This document shows, piece by piece, positions 17,548 through 26,197 of a DNA stretch of 64,000 nt (position 1 is the stretch's first letter; each line of letters opens with the position of its first letter). The translations under genes and the position numbers were made by a program. The DNA comes from DAOUAE01 sp034433795 (GTDB taxonomy: Bacteria; Chloroflexota; UBA6077; FW602-bin22; DAOUAE01): positions 27,111 to 91,110 of the forward strand of contig DAOUAE010000053.1 of the NCBI GenBank assembly GCA_034433795.1. Direction: 5' to 3'. A model generated the notes under the pieces. That model was not told the origin of the DNA. It did not search any database and worked only from the letters and a program-made list of their open reading frames with translations.

Positions 17548-19350
17548 GTGGCCCAGACTCAGGTCCCGTCCCAGCCAGAACGCCAGGCTTTCCTGGCCCG
17601 CATGCGGCACTCGGCCGCCCACGTTATGGCCGACGCCGTCCTGGAGATGTTCCCGGACGCGCAGCTGGCCATCGGCCCGGCCATCGAGGACGGCTTCTAC
17701 TACGATTTCAAACTCCCGCGACCGCTGACGCCCGACGACCTGCGGGAGATCGAGGAGCGGATGCGACGGATCATCGCCGCCGATTTTCCGTTCATCCGCG
17801 AGTATATGGACCGCGATGAAGCCATCCGGTTCTTCACCGAACGCAACCAGCCGTTTAAGGTCGAGATCATTCAGGAACTGCCGGAAGAGGGGCTGGAGGA
17901 TGGCAAGGTCTCGATCTATCGCCACGGCAAGTTCATCGACCTCTGCCGTGGCCCGCACGTCGAGCGCACCGGCCAGATCGGGCCGTTCAAACTGCTGAGT
18001 GTGGCGGGCGCCTACTGGCGGGGCGATGAAAAACGTCCCATGCTCCAGCGGATTTACGGCACCGCCTGGCCCACCCAGGAGGAACTCGAAGCCTACCTCC
18101 AGCGCCTGGAGGAGGCCCAGCGCCGCGACCACCGCCGACTGGGCCGGGAACTCGACCTCTTCAGCGTGAGCGAGATGGTCGGGGCCGGACTCATCCTCTG
18201 GCACCCGAAGGGCGCGCGCATCCGCACCATCATCGAGGACTACTGGCGCCAACTGCACTACGAGCGCGGCTACGAACTGGTCTACACGCCCCACGTGGGC
18301 CGAAAGGAACTCTGGGAGATCAGCGGCCACCTCGATTTCTACCGGGAGAACATGTTCCCGGCGATGGTCGGCGAGACCCAGGAGTTCTATGTCAAGCCGA
18401 TGAGCTGCCCGTTCCACATCCAGATCTACAAGTCGTCGCTCCGCAGCTACCGTGACCTGCCGCTGCGCCTGGGGGAGATCGCGGCCGTTTACCGGTTCGA
18501 GCGCCCGGGTGTCCTCCACGGACTGCTGCGGGTCCGCGGCTTCTCCCAGGACGACGCCCACATCTTCTGCCGACCCGACCAGATCGAGGAGGAGATCGTC
18601 GGCGTACTGGACCTCACCCTGGAGATCATGCGGACCTTCGGCTTCCACGAGTACGCCGTCTATCTGGCCACCCGGCCGGAGAAGTTCGTCGGCGATCCGG
18701 AGCAGTGGGAGGCGGCGACCGAGGCCCTGCGCCGGGCGCTGGAGAAACAGGGGATGGCCTACGACCTCGACGAGGGCGGCGGCGCCTTCTACGGCCCGAA
18801 GATCGACTTCCACATCAAAGATGCACTGGGCCGGACCTGGCAGTGCACGACCATCCAGTTTGATTTCAATATGCCGGAGCGGTTCGACCTGACCTACGTC
18901 GGCGAGGACGGCCGGCACCACCGCCCCTACATGGTCCACCGGGCCATCCTGGGCTCGCTGGAGCGCTTCCTGGGCATCCTCATCGAGCACTACGCCGGCG
19001 CCTTCCCGGTCTGGCTGGCCCCGGTTCAGGTGATCGTCCTGCCGATCGCCGACCGCCATACCCCCTACGCCCGCACCGTGGCCGCAACGCTGCGGACCGC
19101 CGGCCTGCGGGTCCAGGTGGACGAGCGGCGCGAGAAGGTCCAGGCCAAGATCCGCGACGCGCAGCTTCAGAAAATCCCGTATATGCTGGTGGTCGGCGAC
19201 CGCGAGGCGGCCGACCAGACGGTGGCGGTGCGGCTGCGGACCGGCGAGACCCTGGGCCCGATGCCCGTGGAGAACTTCGTCCGCCTGGCCACCACGGTCG
19301 CCAGCCAGCGGGCGCTGACCCTGTTGCCCGAGAGCGTCTCCACCGGCTGA
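17548..19350 (+). CDS. thrS: Threonyl-tRNA synthetase without TGS domain
   Basis: Charges tRNA-Thr. The start is GTG 17548 after AAGGAGGAG (17536-17544); the frame runs further upstream but through the T-box. The 600-residue product opens almost at once with the editing domain (RHSAAHVMADAVLEMFPD, GFYYDFKLP), then has class II motifs: PMSCPFHIQIYKS, the motif 2 region RFERPGVLHGLLRVRGF with the zinc-ligand Cys/His set, and HRPYMVHRAILGSLERF (motif 3), ending in the anticodon-binding domain. The N-terminal TGS domain of E. coli-type ThrRS is missing. Controlled by the T-box. Confidence 0.97.
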   Translation: MAQTQVPSQPERQAFLARMRHSAAHVMADAVLEMFPDAQLAIGPAIEDGFYYDFKLPRPLTPDDLREIEERMRRIIAADFPFIREYMDRDEAIRFFTERNQPFKVEIIQELPEEGLEDGKVSIYRHGKFIDLCRGPHVERTGQIGPFKLLSVAGAYWRGDEKRPMLQRIYGTAWPTQEELEAYLQRLEEAQRRDHRRLGRELDLFSVSEMVGAGLILWHPKGARIRTIIEDYWRQLHYERGYELVYTPHVGRKELWEISGHLDFYRENMFPAMVGETQEFYVKPMSCPFHIQIYKSSLRSYRDLPLRLGEIAAVYRFERPGVLHGLLRVRGFSQDDAHIFCRPDQIEEEIVGVLDLTLEIMRTFGFHEYAVYLATRPEKFVGDPEQWEAATEALRRALEKQGMAYDLDEGGGAFYGPKIDFHIKDALGRTWQCTTIQFDFNMPERFDLTYVGEDGRHHRPYMVHRAILGSLERFLGILIEHYAGAFPVWLAPVQVIVLPIADRHTPYARTVAATLRTAGLRVQVDERREKVQAKIRDAQLQKIPYMLVVGDREAADQTVAVRLRTGETLGPMPVENFVRLATTVASQRALTLLPESVSTG

Positions 19351-19564
19351 GACAGACCCCCAAGAGCTCCCAGGCCGGCACCGGCCACCGGGGCGCGTGG
19401 GCGCGGACAGGGCCGGTCGTGACGCCGAGCCTCTGCCGCCTGGCCCCCGGCGGTGCCGACCGTCCACCGGCGTACGGGGACGACCCGGCGGTTCCCGCCG
19501 CGGGGGAGATGTCTCTTGAGCGGGAGGACCGGCCGCCGGAGCAGGGACGGGCACGCTGGCGATA

Positions 19565-19573
19565 TGCTATCAT
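19565..19573 (+). promoter_or_regulatory. Extended -10 promoter for the DUF3090 gene
   Basis: TGCTATCAT, an extended -10 about 33 bases before the ATG at 19607. The 190 bases before it (from the thrS stop) hold no gene that I can see. Confidence 0.5.
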
Positions 19574-19606
19574 AACCCTGCAAGTTTCCGGTGAGGGCGC
19601 AGCGCG

Positions 19607-20140
19607 ATGGCGGAGAGGCCGATCGATTTTGGCACGGTGACACGGATTGAGGCCGATGCCGTGGGGCCACCCGGCCAGCGCCGTTTTCGTCTGGTTGTTT
19701 TCAACGAGAACCTGAGCGCCTGCCTGTGGATGGAGAAAGAGCAACTCCACGCTCTGGCGCTGGCCATCGAGCAGGTCTTCGGCGAACTGACCGGCAACCC
19801 CCTCCGCTCGACGCTGCCGCCCAGCGGGCCGGTCGCCCCGCTGCGCGACCTGCCGCGCCGGTGGTCAGTGGAGTTCACGGTCGGCCGCCTCGGTCTGGGC
19901 TACGACCGGGAGACGAACCAGTTTCTGCTGGTCGCCCACGATACGGAATCCGACCCCGAGGGCGAGCCGACCTTCCGCTGCCAGGCCACCCGCCCGCAGA
20001 TGAAGGCGCTGAGCCAGCGGGCGCTGGCGCTGGTCTACGCTGGTCGACCGCGCTGCCCGCTCTGCGGGGCGCCGCTCGCCGGCGGGTCACACGTCTGCGC
20101 CCGGATGAACGGCCACGTCGCGCACGAGCCCGACGCCTAG
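19607..20140 (+). CDS. DUF3090 family protein
   Basis: The 177-residue protein matches what I know of the DUF3090 family of Actinobacteria and Chloroflexota: DFGTVTRIEADAVGPPGQRRFRL at its start region, LWMEKEQLHALALAIEQVF, the strand pattern EFTVGRLGLGYD and FRCQATRPQMKALSQRAL. The C-terminus carries a CPLCGAPL motif and a second Cys, so a zinc ribbon is likely. No catalytic function is established. In other genomes it often sits next to a histidine-phosphatase gene; that gene is not present here. Confidence 0.85.
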   Translation: MAERPIDFGTVTRIEADAVGPPGQRRFRLVVFNENLSACLWMEKEQLHALALAIEQVFGELTGNPLRSTLPPSGPVAPLRDLPRRWSVEFTVGRLGLGYDRETNQFLLVAHDTESDPEGEPTFRCQATRPQMKALSQRALALVYAGRPRCPLCGAPLAGGSHVCARMNGHVAHEPDA

Positions 20141-20191
20141 CCCGTCCTGCCCGCTGGAAAGGTTTTTGCAGGCGACGATCGTGGGGACCCG

Positions 20192-21199
20192 ATGAGCGCA
20201 GGTGAGACGGCTACCCTGGTCCTGACCGGCGATGTCATGCTGGGCCGTCTGGTGAACGAGGTCCTGCACGTCGAGCCGCCCACCTATCCGTGGGGCGATC
20301 TGCTGCCCTTCCTGCGCAACGCCGACCTCACGGTCATCAATCTCGAATGCGTGATCGCCCGGGGCGGACGCCCCTGGCCCGGCAAGGTCTTCCACTTCCG
20401 GGCCGACCCTGAGGTGGCGATCCCGGCCCTGCAGGTCGCCGGGATCGACGCCGTCTGCCTGGCCAACAACCACGTGATGGACTTCCACGCCGAGGCGGCC
20501 CTGGAGATGCTGGAGCACCTGCAACGGGCCGGGATCGCCTACGCCGGCTTCGGTCCCGACCTGGCGGCCGCCAGCCGGCCAGCCCTCCTGCGCGCCGGCC
20601 GGCTGACCATCGGCCTGGTGGCCTTCACCGACAACGAGCCGGAGTGGGCGGCCGGCCCGAACCGGCCTGGCGTCAACTACATCCCCATCATCCCGGACGA
20701 GCCGCGCCGCCATCAGGTCGCCACAGCGATCCAGGCCGCCCGCCAGGCAGGGGCCGACTTCGTCATCGCCTCGTTCCACTGGGGACCCAACATGCGGCTG
20801 GAGCCCTCGCCCGACTTCGTCGCCTTCGCCCATATGGTCATGGACGCCGGGGCCGATCTCTTCCACGGCCACAGCGCCCACGTCTTCCAGGGCATCGAGA
20901 TCTACCACGGCAAGCCGATCTTCTACGACTGCGGCGACTTCGTCGACGACTACGCGGTGGACCCGGTGCTGCGCAACGACTGGGCCCTGCTCTACCAGGT
21001 GACGGTCAGCCGGCAGGGGGTCGAGGCGATCACACTTATCCCGGCCCTCATCAGCCGCTGCCAGGTCAACCGGGCCCACGGCCGAACGTTCGACGCCATC
21101 GCCGACCGGCTGGCCGACCTCTCGCGACGCTTCCACACCGTGGTCGAACGGCGGGCCGGGGTGCTGGCCATCCCCGTCCGCCGGCCAGCGCCGGCCTGA
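20192..21199 (+). CDS. capA: CapA family metallophosphatase-like protein
   Basis: The 335-residue protein has the CapA/PgsA core: LTGDVMLGRLVN at the N-terminus, INLECVIA, CLANNHVMDFHAEAALEML, and FHGHSAHVFQGIEIYHGKPIFYDCGDF near the C-terminus. These carry the metal-binding D, N and H residues of the calcineurin-like fold. CapA is required for poly-gamma-glutamate export in Bacillus, but most homologues outside that operon have unknown roles, and no capB/capC genes are nearby. No signal peptide is seen, so it may act in the cytoplasm. Confidence 0.85.
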   Translation: MSAGETATLVLTGDVMLGRLVNEVLHVEPPTYPWGDLLPFLRNADLTVINLECVIARGGRPWPGKVFHFRADPEVAIPALQVAGIDAVCLANNHVMDFHAEAALEMLEHLQRAGIAYAGFGPDLAAASRPALLRAGRLTIGLVAFTDNEPEWAAGPNRPGVNYIPIIPDEPRRHQVATAIQAARQAGADFVIASFHWGPNMRLEPSPDFVAFAHMVMDAGADLFHGHSAHVFQGIEIYHGKPIFYDCGDFVDDYAVDPVLRNDWALLYQVTVSRQGVEAITLIPALISRCQVNRAHGRTFDAIADRLADLSRRFHTVVERRAGVLAIPVRRPAPA

Positions 21200-21215
21200 C
21201 CGGCGGGCCCGCTCT

Positions 21216-21237
21216 CCGGCGCCATCCCCAATGGCGC
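21216..21237. terminator. Hairpin between convergent genes
   Basis: GCGCCAT and ATGGCGC (around 21219-21237) form a 7-pair stem with a short CCCCA loop between the capA and antiporter stops. There is no T-tract on either side, so terminator function is weak inference. Confidence 0.3.
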
Positions 21238-21244
21238 GGCCCGT

Positions 21245-22954
21245 TCAGGGAGCGCCGGTCTCGCCGTAGAACTCCACGCGGCGGCCGCTCAGAATGGCCT
21301 GCAGCTCCGGTCCGCTGATGCCGTAACGGCGCAGGGTGTGACGGACGAACTCCAGGGCCGCCTCCAGTTCGGGATAGACCACCGCCTGCGCGCCGGCCTG
21401 ACGCAGACGCCGCAACTCCTCTTCGTTGTGCGCCCGGGCGACGACGAAAAGCCGCGGATAATGCTGCCGGGCGTAGAGAACCGCGCGCTCGGCGGCCAGG
21501 GGATCGGGGATGGTCAGAACCAGGGCCCGGGCGCGGCGGAGGTTGGTATGCTCCAGGACCGCCGGGTTGCCGGCGTCGCCGTAGAGGCAGGGGATCCCCT
21601 CCTTGCGCAGCCGCTGCACGGTGTCGGGGTTGATCTCGACCACGATGAAAGGGAATCCCCGGTGCTGGAGAACGGTCGCCAGCTCCGCGCCGATCTTCCC
21701 GTAGCCGCACAGGACCACATGGTTGACCAGGCGCTCGGGCTCGGCCGCGTACAGGACCAGGGGCTCGGCCAGCCAGCGGGCCAGCCAGGGGTGGCGCCCC
21801 AGAGGGCGCAGGAGCGGCGCCCCGGCGATCAGCAGCGGATTGAGCAGAATGCTCAGGAGAGCGCCGGCGATGGTCAGTGTGTACAGATCGGCCCCAATAG
21901 CCCCCCGCTCGACCCCGACGCGGGCCAGGATGAACGAGAACTCACCGATCTGCGCCAGAAAGAGGCCGGTCCACAGCCCCGCCCGCAGCGGATAGCCGAA
22001 GAGCACCGGCAAAGGGGCGGTTATCAGGAACTTCCCCAGCACGACGACGATGGTGAAGAGCAGGACCAGATCGAGGTGCTGGAGGAGGAAGAGCGGATTG
22101 AACAGCATACCGACCGAGACGAAGAAGAGGGCGGCGAAGATATCGTGCAGGGGCAAGATCTCGGCCAGAACCTGCCGGCCAAAAGCCGACTCGGAGATGA
22201 TCAGGCCGGCCAGGAAGGCGCCGAAGGCCAGCGAGAGCCCCATCGCCTGGGCGGCGACCGCCGTCCCCAGGGCCAGGCCGACGATGGTGAGAAGAAAGAG
22301 CTCGCGGGAGCGGGTGGCGGCGACGTAGTACAGCAGCCGGGGAACCACGCGCGTCCCGAGAAGGATCGTGGCCGCCAGCAGAACCACCGCTTTGACGAGC
22401 GCCAGGACCAGCGTCTGAAGAGGGTTGGTGGCCGGCGCGGCCAGCGCCGGCAGGATGATGATCAGCGGGATCACGCTCAGGTCCTGGAGGACACTGATCG
22501 CGATGGCCAGCTGGGCGTGGAGGGTGTTGAGTTCGCCCCGCTCGCTGAGCAGGCGCAGCGTCACCGCCGAGCTGGAGAGGGCGGCGATGGCCCCCAGGAA
22601 CAGCCCGTGGGGGAGCGGCCATCCCAGGGCCGAGCCGAGGACCACCCCCAGCAGCATCGTCAGCGCGATCTGCAGCAGGCCCCCGAAGATGCCGACCCGT
22701 CGAACCGCCAGGAGCTGGGGGAGGGAGATCTGAACGCCGAGGGTGAACATCAGAAAAGCCACCCCCAGATCGGCCAGGACCTGCACCCGCTGGAGATCGG
22801 CTATCGCCCCGGGGGTGTAGGGACCGATGAGGATGCCGGCGGCGAGGTAGCCGACCATCAGCGGCAGGCGCAGCCGGTGGGCGACAATCCCGCCGATCAG
22901 GACTGCCCCCAGGACCAGGACCAGTTCGGTGATAAAGACCCCCTGCTCCGGCAT
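21245..22954 (-). CDS. CPA2-family cation:proton antiporter with TrkA-N domain (KefB/YbaL type)
   Basis: The 569-residue product begins with about twelve hydrophobic helices (LVLVLGAVLIGGIVAHRL, GYLAAGILIGPYTPG, LGVAFLMFTLGVQ, ATATNPL-flanked helices and so on), the Na/H exchanger fold. From about residue 420 a RCK_N domain follows: HVVLCGYGKIGAELATVL, then IVVEINPDTVQRL and LYGDAGNPAVLEHTN. This architecture is that of KefB/KefC/YbaL, which move potassium or sodium against protons and are gated by NAD(H) or glutathione adducts. A short C-terminal stretch follows the RCK_N part. Direction convergent to capA. Confidence 0.92.
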   Translation of the reverse strand: MPEQGVFITELVLVLGAVLIGGIVAHRLRLPLMVGYLAAGILIGPYTPGAIADLQRVQVLADLGVAFLMFTLGVQISLPQLLAVRRVGIFGGLLQIALTMLLGVVLGSALGWPLPHGLFLGAIAALSSSAVTLRLLSERGELNTLHAQLAIAISVLQDLSVIPLIIILPALAAPATNPLQTLVLALVKAVVLLAATILLGTRVVPRLLYYVAATRSRELFLLTIVGLALGTAVAAQAMGLSLAFGAFLAGLIISESAFGRQVLAEILPLHDIFAALFFVSVGMLFNPLFLLQHLDLVLLFTIVVVLGKFLITAPLPVLFGYPLRAGLWTGLFLAQIGEFSFILARVGVERGAIGADLYTLTIAGALLSILLNPLLIAGAPLLRPLGRHPWLARWLAEPLVLYAAEPERLVNHVVLCGYGKIGAELATVLQHRGFPFIVVEINPDTVQRLRKEGIPCLYGDAGNPAVLEHTNLRRARALVLTIPDPLAAERAVLYARQHYPRLFVVARAHNEEELRRLRQAGAQAVVYPELEAALEFVRHTLRRYGISGPELQAILSGRRVEFYGETGAP

Positions 22955-22990
22955 CGACCTTTCTCCCGCGCGAGACGGCGACGGCTGAGA

Positions 22991-23012
22991 GCCCGGGGCG
23001 GAGGCCCCGGGC
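22991..23012 (-). terminator. Hairpin downstream of the 62-aa membrane protein gene
   Basis: GCCCGGGGC and GCCCCGGGC form a perfect 9-pair stem with a 4-base loop. It lies just after the stop of the minus-strand gene at 23020; the following bases TCTCAGCC give only a weak T-tract. Confidence 0.45.
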
Positions 23013-23019
23013 CCGTCGG

Positions 23020-23208
23020 TTAAGCGCGGCGGGCCGCGGTCAGAAGAGCACCGAAGGCGACCAGCAGAAGTCCCGTAAGCAGCAAGAACTCGACCTGGCG
23101 GGTGACGATGAAGACTGCTCCACAGCTGGCTGCGCCCAGCAGGAGGGCTGTCAGACCGAGGGTCAGCGCCAGTTCACGGCGCTCTGACGAACGGGAGGGT
23201 GGCCTCAT
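23020..23208 (-). CDS. Small two-helix membrane protein, 62 aa
   Basis: A hypothetical protein with a charged start (RPPSRSSERRE) and two hydrophobic helices, LALTLGLTALLLGAASCGAVF and VEFLLLTGLLLVAFGALLTA, ending in AARRA. Its ATG overlaps the stop of the phosphoesterase gene by four bases, which supports translation. No family recognised. Confidence 0.65.
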   Translation of the reverse strand: MRPPSRSSERRELALTLGLTALLLGAASCGAVFIVTRQVEFLLLTGLLLVAFGALLTAARRA

Positions 23209-23705
23209 CCCCGCCTACCGGGCGGGAGGTAGACGATCTCGCCCTCCAGGCGGTCGGCCAGGTGGAGGAGGGCGAACGACGGCGCCGGGGCCTCGCGCGG
23301 CAGCGTCGGCGACCCGGGGTTGAGAAACAGCACCTCGCCGAGGACCGCCCGGTACGGGGTATGGCTGTGGCCGAAGAGGACGCAGTCAACCGGGTCGTCG
23401 GCGAAGGCGCGCCGCGCGGCGGCCAGCGGCGTCGGCCCCGCATCGCCGTGGACCAGCCCGATCCGCCAGCGGGCCAGCGTCAGGACCCGTCGCCGGGGCC
23501 AGTGCTGCCGGATCTCCGGCAGGTCGGCGTTGCCCGCGATCCCCACGACCGGCGCGTGCTCCTCCAGGTGCGCCAGCACCTCCGGGCTGGTCACGTCGCC
23601 CAGATGGATGATGAGCGCAACCTCGCGCAGATGGCGGAGCAGGGCCGCCGGCAGCGGACGCCCAGAGCCCGGAATATGGGTATCGGCGATCACCGCGACC
23701 TTCAG
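23205..23705 (-). CDS. YfcE/MJ0936-type metallophosphoesterase
   Basis: A calcineurin-like phosphodiesterase of about 166 residues: VAVIADTHIPG (D-x-H), IIHLGDVTSPEVL (GD), GIAGNAD (GN), GLVHGD (GH-like) and VLFGHSHTP (GHxH), followed by LFLNPGSP. These are the five metal-binding motifs. The likely start is CTG at 23705: GGAGGAGAG lies four bases before it and the conserved strand begins there; a TTG at 23720 overlaps the Shine-Dalgarno itself. Natural substrates of this family are unclear. Divergent to the pterin dehydratase gene, with a mirrored promoter. Confidence 0.9.
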   Translation of the reverse strand: MKVAVIADTHIPGSGRPLPAALLRHLREVALIIHLGDVTSPEVLAHLEEHAPVVGIAGNADLPEIRQHWPRRRVLTLARWRIGLVHGDAGPTPLAAARRAFADDPVDCVLFGHSHTPYRAVLGEVLFLNPGSPTLPREAPAPSFALLHLADRLEGEIVYLPPGRRG

Positions 23706-23752
23706 CGGTCTCTCCTCCAACGCAGCCAGGTGACCTGAGACAGCCGGTGGCT

Positions 23753-23831
23753 TTATTGTACCGGTGGCCGCCGACTTCTGCCAACCGCCGCCGGCGATCG
23801 CGCTATTCCCCGGACCCGTCCGGTACAATAA
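23753..23831. promoter_or_regulatory. Divergent promoter pair with mirrored 12-base -10 regions
   Basis: CCGGTACAATAA occurs on the plus strand at 23820-23831 and, exactly inverted, on the minus strand at 23764-23753. Each copy contains a TACAAT -10 (23824-23829 plus; 23759-23754 minus) in the right direction for the flanking genes. A TTGGCA at 23784-23779 may be the minus-strand -35 (19-base spacer). Confidence 0.65.
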
Positions 23832-23857
23832 CAAGCAGAAACGCTGGAGGGAGCATG

Positions 23858-24160
23858 ATGGCGGCGATGCGCCCATCTGAGGTCCGGGAGATGCTCGACC
23901 GCGAGCTGCCCGGCTGGCAGTTCCGCGAGCACCTCATCGAGAAAGAGTATCACCTGAAGTCGTTCCGCGACGCCGTCCGCCTGTTCAACGCCATCGCCGA
24001 CCTGGCCGAGGCGCTGAACCACCACCCACGGATTATCAATGTCTACAAGCGCCTCAAGGTCGAACTCTGGACCCATACCGCCGGCGGGGTGACCGAGAAG
24101 GACTTTCAACTGGCCCGGCAGATCGAGCAGGCGGCCCAGGCGCTGGGGGTTCTGCCGTGA
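23858..24160 (+). CDS. 4a-hydroxytetrahydrobiopterin dehydratase (pterin-4-alpha-carbinolamine dehydratase)
   Basis: The 100-residue protein has the PCD/DCoH pattern: LPGWQFREHLIEKEYHLKSF, FNAIADLAEALNHHPRIINVYKRLKVELWTHTAGGVT in overlapping form, with the catalytic EALNHHP histidines and the WTH motif. It dehydrates pterin 4a-carbinolamine or acts in molybdopterin-related recycling in bacteria lacking aromatic hydroxylases. ATG 23858 is best spaced from TGGAGGG; an ATG three bases earlier is possible. It overlaps the Nudix gene by four bases. Confidence 0.92.
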   Translation: MAAMRPSEVREMLDRELPGWQFREHLIEKEYHLKSFRDAVRLFNAIADLAEALNHHPRIINVYKRLKVELWTHTAGGVTEKDFQLARQIEQAAQALGVLP

Positions 24161-24639
24161 ACTACTGCGGGCAGTGCGGGCACCGGCTCACGGTGCGGCT
24201 GGTCGAGGGGCGGGAGCGCCCGGCCTGTCCGGCCTGCGGGGCGGTTGTCTACCTCGACCCCAAGCTGGCCGTGGCCGCCGTCATCCACCACGAGGGGAGG
24301 GTGCTCCTCGGCCAGCGGGCCAGCGAGCCGGGGCGAGGGCGCTGGAGTTTCCCGGCCGGATTCGTCGACCGGGGCGAACCGGTCGAGGCCGCGCTGGTCC
24401 GCGAGGTCCGCGAGGAGACCGGTCTGGAGATCGCCATCGAACGGCTGCTGGGGCTGTACTCCGAGGCCGGTAACCCGGTGGTCCTGGCGGTCTATGTCGC
24501 CCGGATCACCGGTGGACAGCTGGCGCCCAACCAGGAACTCCTGGCCGCCGCGTTCTTCGCGCCCGACGCCCTCCCCGACCTGGCCTTTGACCACGACGCC
24601 CGGATCCTGGCCGACTGGCGGGCCACCCAGCGGCCATAG
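24157..24639 (+). CDS. Nudix hydrolase with N-terminal zinc ribbon
   Basis: The 160-residue protein begins with a four-Cys zinc ribbon (YCGQCGHRL, PACPACGAVVY) and then has the Nudix box GFVDRGEPVEAALVREVREETGLE, whose REVREETG part holds the metal-binding glutamates. The ribbon plus Nudix order resembles NudC-like and related NAD or ADP-sugar pyrophosphatases, though the protein is shorter than NudC. Start GTG overlaps the dehydratase stop. Confidence 0.92.
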   Translation: MNYCGQCGHRLTVRLVEGRERPACPACGAVVYLDPKLAVAAVIHHEGRVLLGQRASEPGRGRWSFPAGFVDRGEPVEAALVREVREETGLEIAIERLLGLYSEAGNPVVLAVYVARITGGQLAPNQELLAAAFFAPDALPDLAFDHDARILADWRATQRP

Positions 24640-25122
24640 CCCGGATCGCCCGCGCTCGCCAGCCTGGACCGCCGGGCCCATCGCTCCCGCCCAGACCAGC
24701 GCCTCAGCGCCGGCCACCTTCCTGGGGCGCCCGGGCGCGGAGGCAGCCAGCCTCACCGCTGCCAGGGGCAATGCCACCACGCTGGTCGTCCGGAAACGAC
24801 GCCCGTGCTCTGGGGGGAAGCGAGAGAAGGTCACCATAGGGCGAGACTTTAGCCACTGCGGCCCAGGCGCCAGGGACCAGGGCGACCACGGGGAGTTGAC
24901 CTCTAGCTGATTTGCCAGAAACCCGCTCGCCAGACGGTGGTTGCTGCGGCAGATCGCGCCCAGGATGTATTTAGACCTTCGGTGGGCGTCCGCGCTGACG
25001 GGGTGGCGTGCGTTCCTCGCCGGGCAAAAGCGGCTCCAGTACGGCCCACCGGTCCGCTGTTCGACCCATCGCTCAGCCCCGCTCGTCGCGGTGGGCGACG
25101 GAGACACCGTTTCGCAGGACTT
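24640..25122. other. Intergenic stretch without convincing gene
   Basis: 483 bases between the convergent Nudix and DUF3105 genes. Open frames exist on both strands but show no motif, ribosome binding site or plausible composition. Some A/T-richer patches (AGTTGACCTCTAGCTGATTT near 24895) break the GC pattern. It may be a decayed gene, but I cannot name it. Confidence 0.5.
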
Positions 25123-25767
25123 CTAGTCGGGCACCCGCTCCGGGCCCCGGTTGATAAAGCTCTCGATAAAGGAGACGATCCGCTGCTCGTCGAATTCGTC
25201 GAAGGTGTCGATCCAGGTCCAGGCGGTCAGGGCGATGCGGTGCTTGAGGTCGGGATGGGGATAGGGCGCCAGAATGACTTTGGAGCGGTAGCGTGAGACG
25301 ACGCTTTTCAGCTGCTCGACCAGTTCCGGGCAGCCCTGTGGGCAGTTGTACTGGACCAGGATGCCGCCGTGCTCCAGATTGTGGACCTGGATCTCATCGG
25401 GGATCGGCTGGTCGTGGATGCCCCAGGGGGCGGTCTCGGCGTAGTGCCAGCCGGAGGTCGGCGGAACGGAGTTGTAAGGGGGGTGCAGCTGGCCCGGCAG
25501 GATGTGCTCGCGCCCCTGGTCCGGCATGTGCCGCGCCTGGTGGGCCGGGGGTGGGAACAGCCGGGGCCAGAGCAGGACCAGCGCCCCGGCCACCACCGCC
25601 AGAGCCAGCGCTATCCCGAGGGCGATCAGGACCGGCGCCGGAAGGGGCCAGCGGCGGACAGCGGTCGGTGCCGCCGAGGAAGGCCCCCCCTGACTCGCCG
25701 GCGGACGGGCACCAGTCGGTCGGTGGTGCGACCGGTTTTTCTTCTTCTTTTTCTTGGTCTTCGGCAT
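25123..25767 (-). CDS. DUF3105 membrane-anchored protein
   Basis: The 214-residue product has a lysine-rich start (TKKKKKKNRSHH), a single membrane helix around residues 43-68 (PAPVLIALGIALALAVVAGA) and an outside domain with the DUF3105 signature: YNSVPPTSGWHYAETAPWG, VHNLEHGGILVQYN and LILAPYPHPD-like VILAPYPHPD. The conserved His and Trp residues suggest a binding or catalytic site, but no activity is established. It follows a small membrane protein gene by 25 bases on the same strand. Confidence 0.9.
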   Translation of the reverse strand: MPKTKKKKKKNRSHHRPTGARPPASQGGPSSAAPTAVRRWPLPAPVLIALGIALALAVVAGALVLLWPRLFPPPAHQARHMPDQGREHILPGQLHPPYNSVPPTSGWHYAETAPWGIHDQPIPDEIQVHNLEHGGILVQYNCPQGCPELVEQLKSVVSRYRSKVILAPYPHPDLKHRIALTAWTWIDTFDEFDEQRIVSFIESFINRGPERVPD

Positions 25768-25792
25768 CAGGCCTCCCGCGTGGCCAGCCTTC

Positions 25793-26125
25793 CTAGAGCC
25801 ATCCCGGCAACATCGCGCTCAGCCAGAAATAGAGCGTCACCGGCCAGAACAGCCAGAGCAGATAGAACCCGGGCATCTGGAGCGCCGCCAGACCCCGCTG
25901 AGCCGGTCCCAGCAGGACCAGCGCCAGGACCACCAGGAAGCCCAGCGCCAGGTAGCAGAACACCCCGCTGATCAGCACCTGCCACCAGAGCGCCAGCCAG
26001 CTATCCGAGCCAGCCTCCGAACGACTCTCCGCGGCCAGGAGCCAGCGGTCCATCTGCTGGCCCGCCGGCAGAGGCCGGCGGGAGGGTGCGGCCGACGGGG
26101 TATCGCTCCACGGCGAGCGCGCCAT
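25793..26125 (-). CDS. Small membrane protein, 110 aa
   Basis: Unrecognised. A polar N-terminal half of about 45 residues is followed by two hydrophobic helices (WWQVLISGVFCYLALGFLVVLALVLL and FYLLWLFWPVTLYFWLSAM). GTGGAGG lies eight bases before the ATG and an extended -10 about 65 bases upstream. Probably co-transcribed with the DUF3105 gene. Confidence 0.65.
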   Translation of the reverse strand: MARSPWSDTPSAAPSRRPLPAGQQMDRWLLAAESRSEAGSDSWLALWWQVLISGVFCYLALGFLVVLALVLLGPAQRGLAALQMPGFYLLWLFWPVTLYFWLSAMLPGWL

Positions 26126-26188
26126 CTGGCCTCCACGATCGCCCCACTTCTCGGGCGATTGCGCGCGGACGATTACACGCTGGTCACG

Positions 26189-26197
26189 ATTCTAGCA
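26189..26197 (-). promoter_or_regulatory. Extended -10 promoter for the 110-aa/DUF3105 unit
   Basis: On the minus strand TGCTAGAAT, with TAGAAT at 26194-26189. The bases from here to 26446 hold no gene that I can support. Confidence 0.5.

Noticed and set aside
17053..19554. Long minus-strand frame across the T-box and thrS
   Set aside because: It runs through a structured RNA and antisense to a certain gene; no motif.
24106..25107. Minus-strand frame of 333 codons over the Nudix gene and following gap
   Set aside because: Antisense to Nudix for half its length, and no recognisable domain in the rest.
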